A DNA stretch of 64,000 nt from Streptomyces sp. GS7 (GCF_009834125.1 NZ_CP047146.1:4767501-4831500), one strand, 5' to 3'. Counted from the first letter of the stretch, positions 43,455 through 53,053 are shown. Numbers and translations are program-made. Notes: generated by a model from the sequence alone, not told the origin.

Positions 43455-46043
43455 TCAACTCGCCTGGATCGACCGCAGCATGTTCAGGCGGGCGGCTCGG
43501 CGAGCCGGCCAGATGGCTGCCAGGACGCCGATCACCAGCGCCAGCACCAGGAAGGTGCCCAGCCTGTCCCACGGCAGGGCCGTCTCGTATGCGTGCATCG
43601 AGGTCGTGGTCAGTCCACCTGCGGCCCAGGCCAGGAAGATGCCCGTAGCGATCCCGAGGACCGCGCCGAACAGTGAGATGACCACCGACTCCAGCCGGAC
43701 CATCTGCCGGATGCCGGAGCGGTCGAGGCCGATGGTGCGCAGCATCCCGATCTCGCGGGTGCGTTCGACGACGGACATGGCCAGGGTGTTGACGACGCCG
43801 AGGATCGCGATGACGACGGCCATGCCGAGCAGCCCGTACAGCATGCTGAGCACCGTGGTGACCGACTCGTTGCTGTCCTTGACCAGTTGCTCCTGCGTTC
43901 GGACCTTCAGCAGCGGGCTGTCGCCGAGCGCGGCGCGGATCGTGCGCTCAAGACCGGCGGCCTTGCCGGGCTCGGCCGTGACCAGCAGGTTGTCGAACTG
44001 CTTCGTCACGGAGTACGGGAGCACGTCGGCGCGCGTGCCCAGGGCGTCGTCGACGGTGCGGGTCGTGGCGTAGATGCCGACGACCGTCAGCTTCCGCTTC
44101 GCGGCCTTGCCGCCGGCCGGCCCGCCCCCCATCTCGGCGTCGAGGGTGGCGCCGACGCTCAACCCGGCCCGCTTGGCGAACCCCTCGGAGACCGCGATCC
44201 GGCCGGGGGCGATGTCGTGCAGCGACCCGGCGCTGAAGTCGAGCCGTGCAACCTTGCCGAACGCCTTCGGATCCGTGCCGGTGATGACGGCGGACCGGCC
44301 GTGAGTGGCGAGCTGCGCCACGGTGAGGGGGGCGGCCGCGGCGACCCCGGGTACCCGGGCGATCCTGCCGACGGCGTCCGCGTCGAGCCCCCGGGCGGTG
44401 CTGTAGTTGACCTTGTAGTCGGCGGTCAGGCCCTGGGTGGCCTCTTTGGCCATGGCGTGCTGGGCGGAGTGGGCGCCGACGGTCAGACCCGTGATCAGCG
44501 CGAGACCGATCATCAGGGCGGATGCGGTGGCGGCGGTGCGGCGCGGGTTGCGCAGGGCGTTCTCCTTGGCCAGCTTGCCGGTGACGCCGAAGAAGCGGGT
44601 GGTGGCCTTCCCGGCCAGCGTGATCAGTGGCCGGGAGAGCAGCGGGGCCAGCACGATCACGCCGCCGAGGGTCAGTACGCCGCCGAGCATCGCGGCCATC
44701 AGGTTCGGCTCCTTGCTGTTCCGGAGCGTGGAGACGTACAGCATCACCAGCGTCCCGGCCCCGGTGAGCAGGATGCCGAGCACGTTGCGGGTCCTCAGGG
44801 CGCGGGCGGGCGGAGCCTGGTCGACGCTGCTGAGCGCCGTCACGGGGGCGATCCTCGCGGCCTTGCGGGACGGCAGCCAGGCCGCCAGAACGGTGATGAC
44901 GACGCCGACCGCGAGCGAGGCCAGCGGGGCCGCCGGCGTGATGACCAGCGGGCCGTCGGGCAGCCCGGCGCCGGTGGTGTTGAGCAGTGGGCGCATGGCG
45001 GTGGCGATGCCGATGCCGAGCGCGAATCCGCCGGCGGAGGCTACGAGGCCGAGCAGACCCGCCTCGATGAGGACAGAGCGGACCACCTGGCGGCGTGCGG
45101 CGCCCACGGCCCGCAGCAGCGCGATCTCCCGGCTGCGCTGGGCGATGAGCATGGTGAAGGTGTTGGCGATGAGGAACACGCCGACGAACAGCGCGATGCC
45201 GGCGAAGACCAGCAGCGTCTTGGTGAGGTATCCGGTGTTCTCGGCGATCTGGGCGGACTGTTCGGCGGCCAGTCGGGCCCCGCTGGTGGCCCTGGCGCCC
45301 TCCCTGGGGAGCAGCGCCCGCACCTGTTCGGTCAGCGCGTGCTCGTCGGTACCGGGGTTGGCCGCGACCGCGATCTCGTCGAACTGTCCAGGGTGGTGGA
45401 ACAGTTCCTGCGCGGTTCGGGTGTCGAAGAGGGTGAGGGTACCCCCAGCGGTGACCTGGGGGTCGTCGGTGGAGACGATGCCGACCAGTTTCTTGGTCAG
45501 GGCGGGGCCGTCGGTGGCGAGGCGGACGGTGTCGCCGATGCGGTAGCCGGCCTTCGCGGCGGTCTGTGCGTCCAGCGCCAACTCGCCCTCGGCGGCGGGG
45601 CCGCGCCCTTCCTTCAGCGGGAAGTGGCGGTCCTTGCCGTCCTTGCCCGGCAGGTAGTTGGTGGCCAGGTTCCGCCCATCGGTGTCGGCGTTGACCGGGC
45701 GGCCGTCCTTACCGGCCAGAGTGGCCTGGCCGTGGACGGTGGGGCGCACCGAGTCGACGCCGGGCAGTCGGCGGATCTTCCGCGCCAGCGCGGTGTCGAG
45801 GGCGCCGGTGGCCTTACCGGGCGCGCCGCCTGCCATATCGGGACCGGTGGTGGCCTCATCCGTGCGCACGGAGACGGCCACGCCCTTGAGGCTCTGGGCC
45901 GAGGCGTTGCGGAAGGCGTTCGCGGTGGTGTCGGCGAAGACGAGGGTGCCGGAGACGAAGGCGACGCCGAGCAGGACCGCGAGCGCGGTCATGATCAATC
46001 GGGCTTTGTGCGCAAGGACGTTGCGCAGGGCGGTACGCAGCAT
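43455..46043 (-). CDS. ABC transporter permease with two FtsX domains (MacB type)
   Basis: An 862-residue permease. It starts MLRTALRNVLAHKARLIMTA with a first membrane helix, then a long extracytoplasmic region (about 40-260), three membrane helices (TKTLLVFAGIALFVGVFLIA, etc.), a central helix, a second extracytoplasmic region and a final set of helices with VNTLAMSVVERTREIGMLRT. Two FtsX domains in one chain are typical of actinobacterial MacB/FtsX-type systems that handle antibiotics, lipids or wall signals rather than nutrient import. It lies 78 bp after the ATPase gene and should pair with it. Confidence 0.93.
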   Translation of the reverse strand: MLRTALRNVLAHKARLIMTALAVLLGVAFVSGTLVFADTTANAFRNASAQSLKGVAVSVRTDEATTGPDMAGGAPGKATGALDTALARKIRRLPGVDSVRPTVHGQATLAGKDGRPVNADTDGRNLATNYLPGKDGKDRHFPLKEGRGPAAEGELALDAQTAAKAGYRIGDTVRLATDGPALTKKLVGIVSTDDPQVTAGGTLTLFDTRTAQELFHHPGQFDEIAVAANPGTDEHALTEQVRALLPREGARATSGARLAAEQSAQIAENTGYLTKTLLVFAGIALFVGVFLIANTFTMLIAQRSREIALLRAVGAARRQVVRSVLIEAGLLGLVASAGGFALGIGIATAMRPLLNTTGAGLPDGPLVITPAAPLASLAVGVVITVLAAWLPSRKAARIAPVTALSSVDQAPPARALRTRNVLGILLTGAGTLVMLYVSTLRNSKEPNLMAAMLGGVLTLGGVIVLAPLLSRPLITLAGKATTRFFGVTGKLAKENALRNPRRTAATASALMIGLALITGLTVGAHSAQHAMAKEATQGLTADYKVNYSTARGLDADAVGRIARVPGVAAAAPLTVAQLATHGRSAVITGTDPKAFGKVARLDFSAGSLHDIAPGRIAVSEGFAKRAGLSVGATLDAEMGGGPAGGKAAKRKLTVVGIYATTRTVDDALGTRADVLPYSVTKQFDNLLVTAEPGKAAGLERTIRAALGDSPLLKVRTQEQLVKDSNESVTTVLSMLYGLLGMAVVIAILGVVNTLAMSVVERTREIGMLRTIGLDRSGIRQMVRLESVVISLFGAVLGIATGIFLAWAAGGLTTTSMHAYETALPWDRLGTFLVLALVIGVLAAIWPARRAARLNMLRSIQAS

Positions 46044-46121
46044 GGTGGTCGGTTCAGTCCTGGGTGCGAAGTGGCAGAGCGCGGGTGCGGAGTGCGGGGC
46101 CGGGGGCGGTTGCGGGCCGCG

Positions 46122-46901
46122 TCAGCTCGTCCGTCCCTTGGCGTCGAAGAGCCGCATACGGTCCAGCACGGCCTCGGCGGTGGGGGCGGACAGCTCGTCG
46201 GTGACACGTCCGTCGGTGAGGAAGACCACCCGGTCCGCGGAGGAGGCGGCGACCGGATCGTGGGTGACCATCACCACCGTCTGCCCCAGCTCCCGTACGG
46301 AATCCCGCAGGAAGCCCAGGACCTCCGCGCCGGAACGGGAGTCGAGGTTGCCGGTCGGCTCGTCCGCGAAGATGATCTCCGGACGCCCGGCCAGCGCACG
46401 GGCCACGGCAACCCTCTGCTGCTGACCACCGGACAGCTGCGACGGACGGTGCCGCAACCGCTCGGCCAGGCCCAGCGTCCCCACGATCAGCTCCAACCAC
46501 TCCTGGTCGGGCTTACGGCCGGCGATATCCAGCGGCAGCGTGATGTTCTCCAGGGCATCCAGCGTGGGCAGCAGGTTGAAGGACTGGAAGACGAAGCCGA
46601 TCTTCTCCCGCCGCAGCCTGGTGAGTTGACGGTCCTTCAGCCCGGACAGCTCGGTGTCACCGATCCGAGCAGACCCGCCGGAGATGGCGTCGAGCCCCGC
46701 CATGCAGTGCATCAGCGTCGACTTGCCCGAGCCGGACGGGCCCATGATCGCGGTGAACCGGCCGCGCCCGAACTCAACCGTCACCGAGTCGAGGGCCACG
46801 ACGCGGGTCTCACCCTCGCCGTAGACCTTGGTCAGCCCCGTCGCACGGGCGGCGGCGGAGGGGGCGCGGAGGCGGGCGGTGGCAGTGGCATGCGGCGGCA
46901 T
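46122..46901 (-). CDS. ABC transporter ATP-binding protein (MacB/LolD type)
   Basis: A 259-residue ATPase. Walker A is GPSGSGKST near residue 53, the Q-loop is FVFQSFNLLPTLDALENI, the signature is LSGGQQQRVAVARALAGRPE, Walker B is IIFADEPTGNLDS and the H-loop is VMVTHDPVAA. The LLPTLxxxENI phrase is typical of the MacB/LolD group. ATG 46901 is chosen because AGGAG lies six bases upstream. It is followed by the FtsX-type permease and preceded by a terminator and repeats, so it has its own promoter. Confidence 0.95.
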   Translation of the reverse strand: MPPHATATARLRAPSAAARATGLTKVYGEGETRVVALDSVTVEFGRGRFTAIMGPSGSGKSTLMHCMAGLDAISGGSARIGDTELSGLKDRQLTRLRREKIGFVFQSFNLLPTLDALENITLPLDIAGRKPDQEWLELIVGTLGLAERLRHRPSQLSGGQQQRVAVARALAGRPEIIFADEPTGNLDSRSGAEVLGFLRDSVRELGQTVVMVTHDPVAASSADRVVFLTDGRVTDELSAPTAEAVLDRMRLFDAKGRTS

Positions 46902-46993
46902 AAGTGCTCCTGGAAGGGGGGCGAAACTCCCGACCATCGTGGCCGCGACGCACCCTCGAATCCGTCGCCCTCAGGTCGCGAATACGCCGCCTG

Positions 46994-47085
46994 CCAACAG
47001 GGTGGACCCGCCGCTGCCGCGTCGCCCTCACGGACCACGCCCCCTCTACCAACAGACAGGCGCTGCCCCTCTGCCAACGGACAGG
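46994..47085 (-). promoter_or_regulatory. CCAAC-type direct repeats upstream of the ABC genes
   Basis: CCAACAGACAGG (47049-47060) and CCAACGGACAGG (47074-47085) differ by one base and are 25 bp apart. A third partial copy, CCAACAG, is at 46994-47000. A similar element, CCTCTATCGACAGGC, lies upstream of the kinase gene at 49584-49598. These could be binding sites for the response regulator encoded just upstream. Confidence 0.5.
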
Positions 47086-47119
47086 GCCGCCTGCCCTCCC
47101 GAAGGCAAGCAGGCGGCCC
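47084..47119. terminator. Terminator after the response regulator gene
   Basis: GGGCCGCCTGC and GCAGGCGGCCC form a perfect 11 bp stem with a 14-base loop, 13 bp beyond the leftward stop at 47132. It separates the kinase/regulator unit from the ABC unit. Confidence 0.7.
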
Positions 47120-47131
47120 CGGCAGGATGCT

Positions 47132-47818
47132 TCAGCCCATGAGCCCGGCCTGGTGCGCCAGCAGCCCGGCCTGCACCCGGCTGCCGCAGCCCGTCTTCTC
47201 CAGGATCGACCGGACGTGGCTCTTGACCGTCCCCACCCCGATGCCGAGCCGCCTGCCGATCTCCGGGTTCGAGATCCCCTCCCCCAGCATGACCAGCACT
47301 TCCCGCTCCCTGCCGGTCAGCCCCGCCACCCGGCCCTCCGGGGCAGCGGTCCCGCCGCCGCTCAGCATCCGCCGGATCACCGTCCCGGTAACGCCCGGCG
47401 AGAGCACCGCATCCCCCGCGGCCGCCGCCCGGACCGCGCGGATCAGCTCCTGCGCCCCCTCGTCCTTCAGCAGGAAGCCGGTGGCACCCGCCCGTAGCGC
47501 CCGGGTGACGTTCTCCTCGTCGCCGAAGGTGGTGAGCATGACGACCTGCGGCCTGGGGTCGAGCGCGATCAGCGGTTCGATGGCCGCCAGCCCGTCGAGG
47601 ACGGGCATACGGATGTCGAGGAGGACCACATCGGGCCGGTGCTCGGCGGCGAGCCGGACCGTCTCGGCACCGTTGACCGCCTCGCCCACCACGTCGATGC
47701 CGTCGGTGTGCCGGAGGATCAGCCGGATACCGTGCCGGATCATCTCCTCGTCATCGGCGAGCAGCACCCGGATCGCGGAACCCGCCCCGGAGTACACGGA
47801 GTTGGCCTGGTCAGTCAT
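47132..47818 (-). CDS. LuxR/NarL-type response regulator
   Basis: A 228-residue regulator. The receiver domain has ADDEEM, the phospho-acceptor Asp68 in VVLLDIRMP and the conserved Lys in FLLKDEG. The LuxR-type helix-turn-helix at the end has LTGREREVLVMLGEGISNPE, then IGRRLGIGVGTVKSH. ATG 47818 is chosen because AAGGA lies just upstream; ATG 47833 is possible. It overlaps the kinase stop by eight bases, so the pair is translationally coupled. Confidence 0.95.
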   Translation of the reverse strand: MTDQANSVYSGAGSAIRVLLADDEEMIRHGIRLILRHTDGIDVVGEAVNGAETVRLAAEHRPDVVLLDIRMPVLDGLAAIEPLIALDPRPQVVMLTTFGDEENVTRALRAGATGFLLKDEGAQELIRAVRAAAAGDAVLSPGVTGTVIRRMLSGGGTAAPEGRVAGLTGREREVLVMLGEGISNPEIGRRLGIGVGTVKSHVRSILEKTGCGSRVQAGLLAHQAGLMG

Positions 47819-49526
47819 GTGTCCTTCTCCCATGCGGCGGTTCGGTCACCTTCTCCGTGACCATCGGAACCGTGAACCGGTCGATCGCGATCAGCGTGTC
47901 GGCCCGGAAGCAGTAGCGGACGATACCCAGCCGCCCGTCCTCGGCCCTCTTCTCCACGTACGGATACAGGCAGTCCGTGGCGGACACCGGCCGCGCCGGC
48001 TCACGCCCGGCGGCGGCCGCGCGCACCGTATCGGAGTCGAAGGACACGGCCCGCTCGACCCGCTCCCGCGACATACCCACCCGTGGCTCTTCGTCGCTCC
48101 GATACTGGGCACCGAACTGCGCACCGTGCACCAGAACGAGCCCGAACAGCATCATCACACCCACCCCCGCCAGGCCGACCAGCCCGATGACGGCACCGCC
48201 CAGGCGCCGTTGGAAGGCGGAGAGGCCGCGGCCGGGCTCCTCGACAGCGGCGCCCGGCCCCTCCTCGTACGGCTCGGCCGCCGGCGGCTCCGCACCGGGC
48301 CCGGGCTCGGCGGGGATGCCGGCGGTCACGGCGAAGCCGCCACCGGGCGTCCGCCCCGCCTCCAGATAACCGCCGAGCAGCGCCACCCGCTCCCGCAGCC
48401 CGATCAGCCCGCGTCCGGTGCCCAGCCCGGTCACCGCGGTATGCGCCACGGGCGGCACGCCGTTGCGCACCCGCACCTCCACCCGCTCGCCTGCGTGGCG
48501 GACGGAGACGGTCACATGGGCCCCGACCGCGTACCGGTGGACATTGGTCAGCGCCTCGCGCACCACGCGGTGCACCGCCCGCCGCACCCTGGCCGGCCGC
48601 GCATCGAGATCGGGCCCCTCCCAGGACAGCTCAACAGGGATGCCCGCGCCGCGGGACTCCTCGACCAGCGCCTCGATGTCCCCGCGCGTACCCGTCGCGT
48701 CCGTCAGCGCATCAGTGCCGGTGTCCTGCGCCAGCGGGCCCAGGACCCCCAGCACCTCCCGCAGCTCCCGCATCGCCTCACGGGCGGCCCGGCCCACCAC
48801 GGCGGCCTCGTCCCGCAGCCCGGGCGCCTCCTTGCGCAGCGCCAGCTCCAGCCCGTCCGAGTGCAGCGCGACCACGCTCAGCCGGTGCCCGACCAGATCG
48901 TGCATCTCCGCGGCGATCCGCGTCCGCTCGCGCACCCGCGCCTCGCTCTCCGCCAGTCGCCGCGCCTCCTCCGCGGCGGCCGTACGCTCCCGCAACGCCC
49001 GCAACAGCCGGTCCTGCTGTCCCGCGGCGGTGCCCACCAGCCCGGGCACCACGACCGTGGTCACCGCGAGCACCGCGCCCAGCGCCAGGCCGAACACCCA
49101 ACTGCCCACCTCCAGCACGGGCGCGGACACCGCACACGTCACCATCGCCACTCCGGCCGCCCCGAGCAGCAGCCCCACCCGCCGCCGCGGCGTCTCCCGC
49201 TGCCGGGCCGCGGTATAGGCCGCCACCGCGGTCAGCAACGCCACCGCGGGCGCCACCCCCATCAGCGCCGCAAGCCCGGCCACACCGACCACCGGAAATC
49301 GGCGCCGCACCAGCACCAACGCGATGCCGACCGCTGCCAGAGCCGGTACCCGGCCCACCAGCCTGGCCTCGATACCCGACTCGCCCAGGTAGGTGAGCAG
49401 CACCACCACCACGGCCAGAACCGCCTCACCCCCCGCCCGCCATAGCTGCCGCCCCCGCTCGTCGGGCCCCGCGAAGGGACTGCGGGCCAGGCGACTCGCG
49501 GCAGCCGGTGGTGCGCTGGACGTCAT
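47811..49526 (-). CDS. DesK/NarX-type sensor histidine kinase with an extra C-terminal membrane segment and domain
   Basis: A 571-residue kinase. The N-terminal half has several hydrophobic segments (about 30-180). The phospho-acceptor His209 is in AAEMHDLVGHRLSVV (HisKA_3), and the ATPase has REALTNVHRYA and GTGRGLIGLRERV. Unusually, the kinase core ends near residue 385 and is followed by a Pro/Glu/Gly-rich linker, another membrane helix (about 437-462, VIGLVGLAGVGVMMLFGLVL) and a domain of about 105 residues with the phrases MSRERVERAV and DCLYPYVEKR. If the helix crosses the membrane, the last domain is outside the cell and could sense a ligand. It is coupled to the response regulator. 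Confidence 0.92.
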   Translation of the reverse strand: MTSSAPPAAASRLARSPFAGPDERGRQLWRAGGEAVLAVVVVLLTYLGESGIEARLVGRVPALAAVGIALVLVRRRFPVVGVAGLAALMGVAPAVALLTAVAAYTAARQRETPRRRVGLLLGAAGVAMVTCAVSAPVLEVGSWVFGLALGAVLAVTTVVVPGLVGTAAGQQDRLLRALRERTAAAEEARRLAESEARVRERTRIAAEMHDLVGHRLSVVALHSDGLELALRKEAPGLRDEAAVVGRAAREAMRELREVLGVLGPLAQDTGTDALTDATGTRGDIEALVEESRGAGIPVELSWEGPDLDARPARVRRAVHRVVREALTNVHRYAVGAHVTVSVRHAGERVEVRVRNGVPPVAHTAVTGLGTGRGLIGLRERVALLGGYLEAGRTPGGGFAVTAGIPAEPGPGAEPPAAEPYEEGPGAAVEEPGRGLSAFQRRLGGAVIGLVGLAGVGVMMLFGLVLVHGAQFGAQYRSDEEPRVGMSRERVERAVSFDSDTVRAAAAGREPARPVSATDCLYPYVEKRAEDGRLGIVRYCFRADTLIAIDRFTVPMVTEKVTEPPHGRRTHD

Positions 49527-49833
49527 GGCGTCGATTATCGGCGGCTTCGTACGGCGATCTCCTGCGCCTTACGGACGACCCCGCCTCTATCGACAGGCAG
49601 AGCCCTCCACCGGTGGTTCACGGCGGTGCGGCTCCTGCCGCCGACCGAGCGCTGTCCCGGGCGCCGGGCGCCCGTGGTGCCGCACTGGTTGCCGGAGGTC
49701 GCCTCGCAATCGGTCGATTCCGAGGCAGCCCTCAGCGCCCACGTTGGCCTACACGGCCTGCTGGTCGATGCCGTCCCGTCTCACGTGCCCCCGTCTCTTT
49801 CGCACGGCGCCCTGTTCGGATTCGCCACTGGTC
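49527..49833. other. Intergenic stretch upstream of the kinase gene
   Basis: No supported gene. It should hold the kinase promoter. CCTCTATCGACAGGC (49584-49598) resembles the repeats upstream of the ABC genes and may be a shared response-regulator site. Confidence 0.4.
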
Positions 49834-51255
49834 TCACCCGGTGGTGTCCTTGCGGGCGCCAGGCGACGGCGCGGCATCCGGCTTCGCTTCGGCCCGGGCT
49901 GTGAGGTCCGGAATGGAGGCGGATCCGCTGCCGCGTCGCACGGTCCAGCTGGTCGAGCCGGTCAGCGAGGCGCGGATCACGGGGTCACGCACCGCTGAGG
50001 TGGCATCGGTGACCGTGGCCGTCAGCCGGTGGGTGCCGCGGCCGAGCCCGAGTTCGCGCACCGCCACGCGGTCATGGTCACGGTAGCGGCGCAGCTCGCG
50101 CCCGTCGAGATACCAGCGCACCGCGACCTTGCCGTGAGCCACGTCATTCGCCCGGGGCAGGGAGAGGCGTGCCGTGCTGCTCCATCTCTGCGTACGGTCA
50201 GCCGGGGCGGCGGGGGAAGCGTGCCGGTAGAACCCGGCGATCATGGCTTCGCGGCCAGGCAGGTTGAAGGGCTTGCCAAGGCTGCGCATGAGGGAGTCCT
50301 CGGTGGGGCGGTACAGCCCTTTGACGTAGAAGTTGCCGCCCTCGTAGGTCCCGACCGCCCCGCCGTCCGGTGACGCCGCACCCAGCCATCGGAACCACTT
50401 GGTGCGGCCGGCGGCCATGGCATCAGCGTTCAGGATGGACGAGTTGGGCTGCGGCATCTCGGGCCCGGTGTACTGCTCGTATCCCGGTACGCCGGGGTAG
50501 GAGTATTCGTCGGCGAGCTTGCCGAGGGAGTGGCCGGTCTCGTGGATGGCGACCTGGTCGGCGTTCTTGCCGTGCGCGGAGGCGGTGGAGATGCCCTCGT
50601 AGCCCAGTGTCGGACTGGCCTCGTTGTATCCGGCGCCGCCGTACTTGGTGCTGTTGGCGAGCACCAGCACCAGGTCGGCTTGCGGGGCCTTGGCGACGTA
50701 GGCGTCGACCTTCTGCTGGTCGATGCAGAGCAGCCGCTCAACGCCGTCGCACCAGAAATGCGCGCCGAGCGCGGTGTTGCGGGAGACGTCCTTGCCCGGG
50801 TCGCCGCTCACCCCGCTTTCCGCGGAGACGGCGTCGACGGACCAGACGTTGAAGAGCTTCTGGTACGTGCCGTACGGCTCGACATTGAGGAATTCGTTCC
50901 ACTTCTCCTTGAGGTCGGTGTGGAACTGGTCCAGTTGGTCGACGGTGTATCCGTCACCGATGACGACGACGTCGAGGCGGTCCTTGGTGTCGCCGTTGTC
51001 GATCACCTTGGTGACCTGGCCGTCGGCGGCGCGGGCAGGTCCCGTCAGGGCAGCCCCCGAAGTATGGGAGAAACTGCGCGGGACGTCGCGGTAGCCGGCT
51101 CCAGCCGGGCCGCCTGCGGGGCCGGGGACTTCCACGCGGACGTGGGGGTCGGGGGCGGTGGCCGCGGCCGGTCCCATGGCAAAGCCCGCGATGGCGAGAG
51201 CGCAAGCCCCCACGCAGGCTGATATCCGTCGGAAACGGCGGAAGGTTCTGTGCAC
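49834..51255 (-). CDS. Secreted M64 family zinc metallopeptidase
   Basis: A 473-residue protein with a signal peptide (FRRISACVGACALAIAGFAM, cut near residue 32). The peptidase M64 domain (about 80-330) begins KVIDNGDTKDRLDVVVIGDG and contains the metal site HETGHSLGKLADEY (His238, Glu239, His242, Asp249). A C-terminal beta domain (about 335-440, with RWYLDGRELRRYRDHDRVAV) looks like an Ig-type or carbohydrate-binding module. The family includes the IgA peptidase of Clostridium ramosum. It starts with GTG behind GGGAGG. It stands alone. Confidence 0.9.
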   Translation of the reverse strand: MHRTFRRFRRISACVGACALAIAGFAMGPAAATAPDPHVRVEVPGPAGGPAGAGYRDVPRSFSHTSGAALTGPARAADGQVTKVIDNGDTKDRLDVVVIGDGYTVDQLDQFHTDLKEKWNEFLNVEPYGTYQKLFNVWSVDAVSAESGVSGDPGKDVSRNTALGAHFWCDGVERLLCIDQQKVDAYVAKAPQADLVLVLANSTKYGGAGYNEASPTLGYEGISTASAHGKNADQVAIHETGHSLGKLADEYSYPGVPGYEQYTGPEMPQPNSSILNADAMAAGRTKWFRWLGAASPDGGAVGTYEGGNFYVKGLYRPTEDSLMRSLGKPFNLPGREAMIAGFYRHASPAAPADRTQRWSSTARLSLPRANDVAHGKVAVRWYLDGRELRRYRDHDRVAVRELGLGRGTHRLTATVTDATSAVRDPVIRASLTGSTSWTVRRGSGSASIPDLTARAEAKPDAAPSPGARKDTTG

Positions 51256-51839
51256 GAAGTCCTCCCGAAGAAAGGTAAGTTGAACGATGTTGACCAGACG
51301 TCAGACGAGTTGCCTGCGCTTCCGCATCGGCGGCGCACAGACCCCGGCGAACCGGGACGTCGGGAAACGATCGCATGGAACGTCGCGTCCCTCGACGTGG
51401 TTGCCGCGAAGGAGCACGAGAAGTGAATCCGCGAACCCGGTGTGAAAACACAAGGCTGGAATGGAGCGCCAACCGGCCGCCGGTTCGTCGAGGAGCGAGC
51501 CGGCCTATGAAATTTCACACCGCGCCGGGAGGGCCGCAAAGGCCGTCGAGCGACAACCCCAGTAGCGTCACACAGTGAACAACCATGCGCAGAATGCGGC
51601 GAGTTGAGACTGTCTCCTGTCGAATCTGGCGGCCGACAGGGGGCCACGCGCAACCCGACCTCCAGGTCGTCGTCACTCCTGGGCAGGGCAACCGATTGCG
51701 CGTTGGCGATGCCGGCCAGGGCGGCGGCACGATCCTGTGAGAGCAACGCGCACAGCAGTCCCCCGGCCACCTACGGGACTGGGACCGGCAAGCGGGCCTC
51801 CGATGCACTGACCAAGATCCACCAAAGGGTTCTGGCTCC
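51256..51839. other. Non-coding stretch between the M64 peptidase and the CGNR-type gene
   Basis: It contains the M64 ribosome site and presumably its promoter. A leftward frame (about 51560-51770) has fairly protein-like sequence but no start signal or recognisable domain, so no gene is called. Confidence 0.35.
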
Positions 51840-52328
51840 CTACCCGCGTCGAGCCCGATGCCGCCGCACCGCATCGCGGTTGGCGCAGGCGTGGGAGCAG
51901 TATCGCTGCCGTCCGCCCCGGGTGAAGTCGCCGTATACGCGGTCGCATTCGGCCAGTGCGCAGCGACCGAGGCGGTCCATGCCGCGCCCGGTCAGGTGCA
52001 GAGCCGTGCCCACGCTGACCACCGCCCGGACCACGGCGCCCAGGCCGAGGCCGTCGTCGCGGTAGTGGATGTGCCAGCCCCCGTCGGCGTGGTCGGTCAC
52101 GCGCGGGTGGGCGGCGGAGGAGGCCAGCAACGCGTTGACCAGGGTGGCTCGTTCCTCGTGCGTGTCGGCGTCGGCCACGGCCAGCCAGCGCGGGATGAAC
52201 TCCAGGATCTCCGCCAGGTCCCTCGCACCCACCGGGCGGTCGATGGCCATGCCCGCCGCCAGGCTGCGCTCGGCGAATTCCTCGGGAGTGCGCGGTGGCC
52301 TGGCCGCGAGCTGGACCATGAACCGCAC
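51840..52328 (-). CDS. CGNR-type zinc-finger (ABATE domain) protein
   Basis: A protein of about 162 residues with a CGNR-family ending: CALAEC, then RYCSHACANRDAVRRHRARR, where the motif reads CANR. The first part resembles an ABATE domain and includes RFMVQLAARPPRTPEEFAER. I chose GTG 52328 because GGGGAGG lies five bases upstream; ATG 52358 is an in-frame alternative with no ribosome site. An imperfect dyad (GCTG...CAGC) surrounds the 52358 ATG and may be an operator. It is a second, distant relative of the CGNR regulator at 36064. Confidence 0.8.
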   Translation of the reverse strand: MRFMVQLAARPPRTPEEFAERSLAAGMAIDRPVGARDLAEILEFIPRWLAVADADTHEERATLVNALLASSAAHPRVTDHADGGWHIHYRDDGLGLGAVVRAVVSVGTALHLTGRGMDRLGRCALAECDRVYGDFTRGGRQRYCSHACANRDAVRRHRARRG

Positions 52329-52565
52329 GGGATCCTCCCCGTAAGGGTTTTGCTGCATAACGCTATTACAGCACCCTTGATCGAAACGGCCCCCCTCGGG
52401 AAGGAACCCCGGTCATGCGGAAGCGGCTGCCCTCGATGGCCACCCGTCTGGGCACGTCCATGCCGCTCGTCCACTCGACGATCGGTGACGGTGGCACTCC
52501 CCAGCACGGCCGACAACCTCAATGCGGGGGTGATGTGAGGCCGGTGAGCGCGCCGGCCGCGAAGC

Positions 52566-52590
52566 GGCCCCTGGGCAATGCCCAGGGGCC
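52566..52590. terminator. Terminator hairpin
   Basis: GGCCCCTGGGC and GCCCAGGGGCC form a perfect 11 bp stem with an AAT loop, 18 bp beyond the leftward stop of the small membrane protein gene. Confidence 0.75.
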
Positions 52591-52608
52591 GTCAACGGGG
52601 GCTCAACC

Positions 52609-52755
52609 TCAGCGGCGCAGGATCAGCCAACCCACCCCGCTGCCGCCAACACTCGCGACAAGAGTGCCGAGCCAGATGGTGGCCCTGCGGGAGAGACGCA
52701 GGGCGACCGTCAAGGTGAGGTCGATGTGGTTGGACACCTGAACCTCGATCCGCAT
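52609..52755 (-). CDS. Small single-pass membrane protein (48 aa)
   Basis: A 48-residue protein, MRIEVQVSNHIDLTLTVALR, then LSRRATIWLGTLVASVGGSG, then VGWLILRR. The last 22 residues form a probable membrane helix ending in two arginines. AGGAAG precedes ATG 52755, and a strong terminator follows the stop, which together support a real gene. A longer frame reaches back to 52917 without a ribosome site. Confidence 0.55.
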   Translation of the reverse strand: MRIEVQVSNHIDLTLTVALRLSRRATIWLGTLVASVGGSGVGWLILRR

Positions 52756-53053
52756 GAGCTTCCTGCCCTGGTCGGGCAGAGGGACCTCAGGCCCAGTCTC
52801 TGCGGCCCATGACTCCTCCTCGGCTCGGTCGTACGCGAGAACAGCACCACCGTGCCACCCATCCGCGGCACCTGCGAGGCACGTTAGGCCGGACGGGTGA
52901 CACGTTGGACTCTCCATCCGGTCGCCGGAGCGGTTCTGTCAGCCCTGCCGACCACACTGCAAGCGCAGGCGGTCAGGTGGACGAGAAGCCGGGATCGGAA
53001 ACAGCTTCCGAGCTTGTTCTTTGCGGTCTGCCCTGGAGGGAGAACCGGGATGA

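Noticed and set aside
43887..49445. An 1,852-codon plus-strand frame across the ABC and two-component genes
   Set aside because: It is antisense to five well-supported proteins and consists mainly of Gly/Arg/Pro-rich sequence without domains.
51560..51770. A minus-strand fragment (MAGGLLCALLSQDRAA...)
   Set aside because: It has a hydrophobic start but no ribosome site, no domain and an abrupt change of composition.
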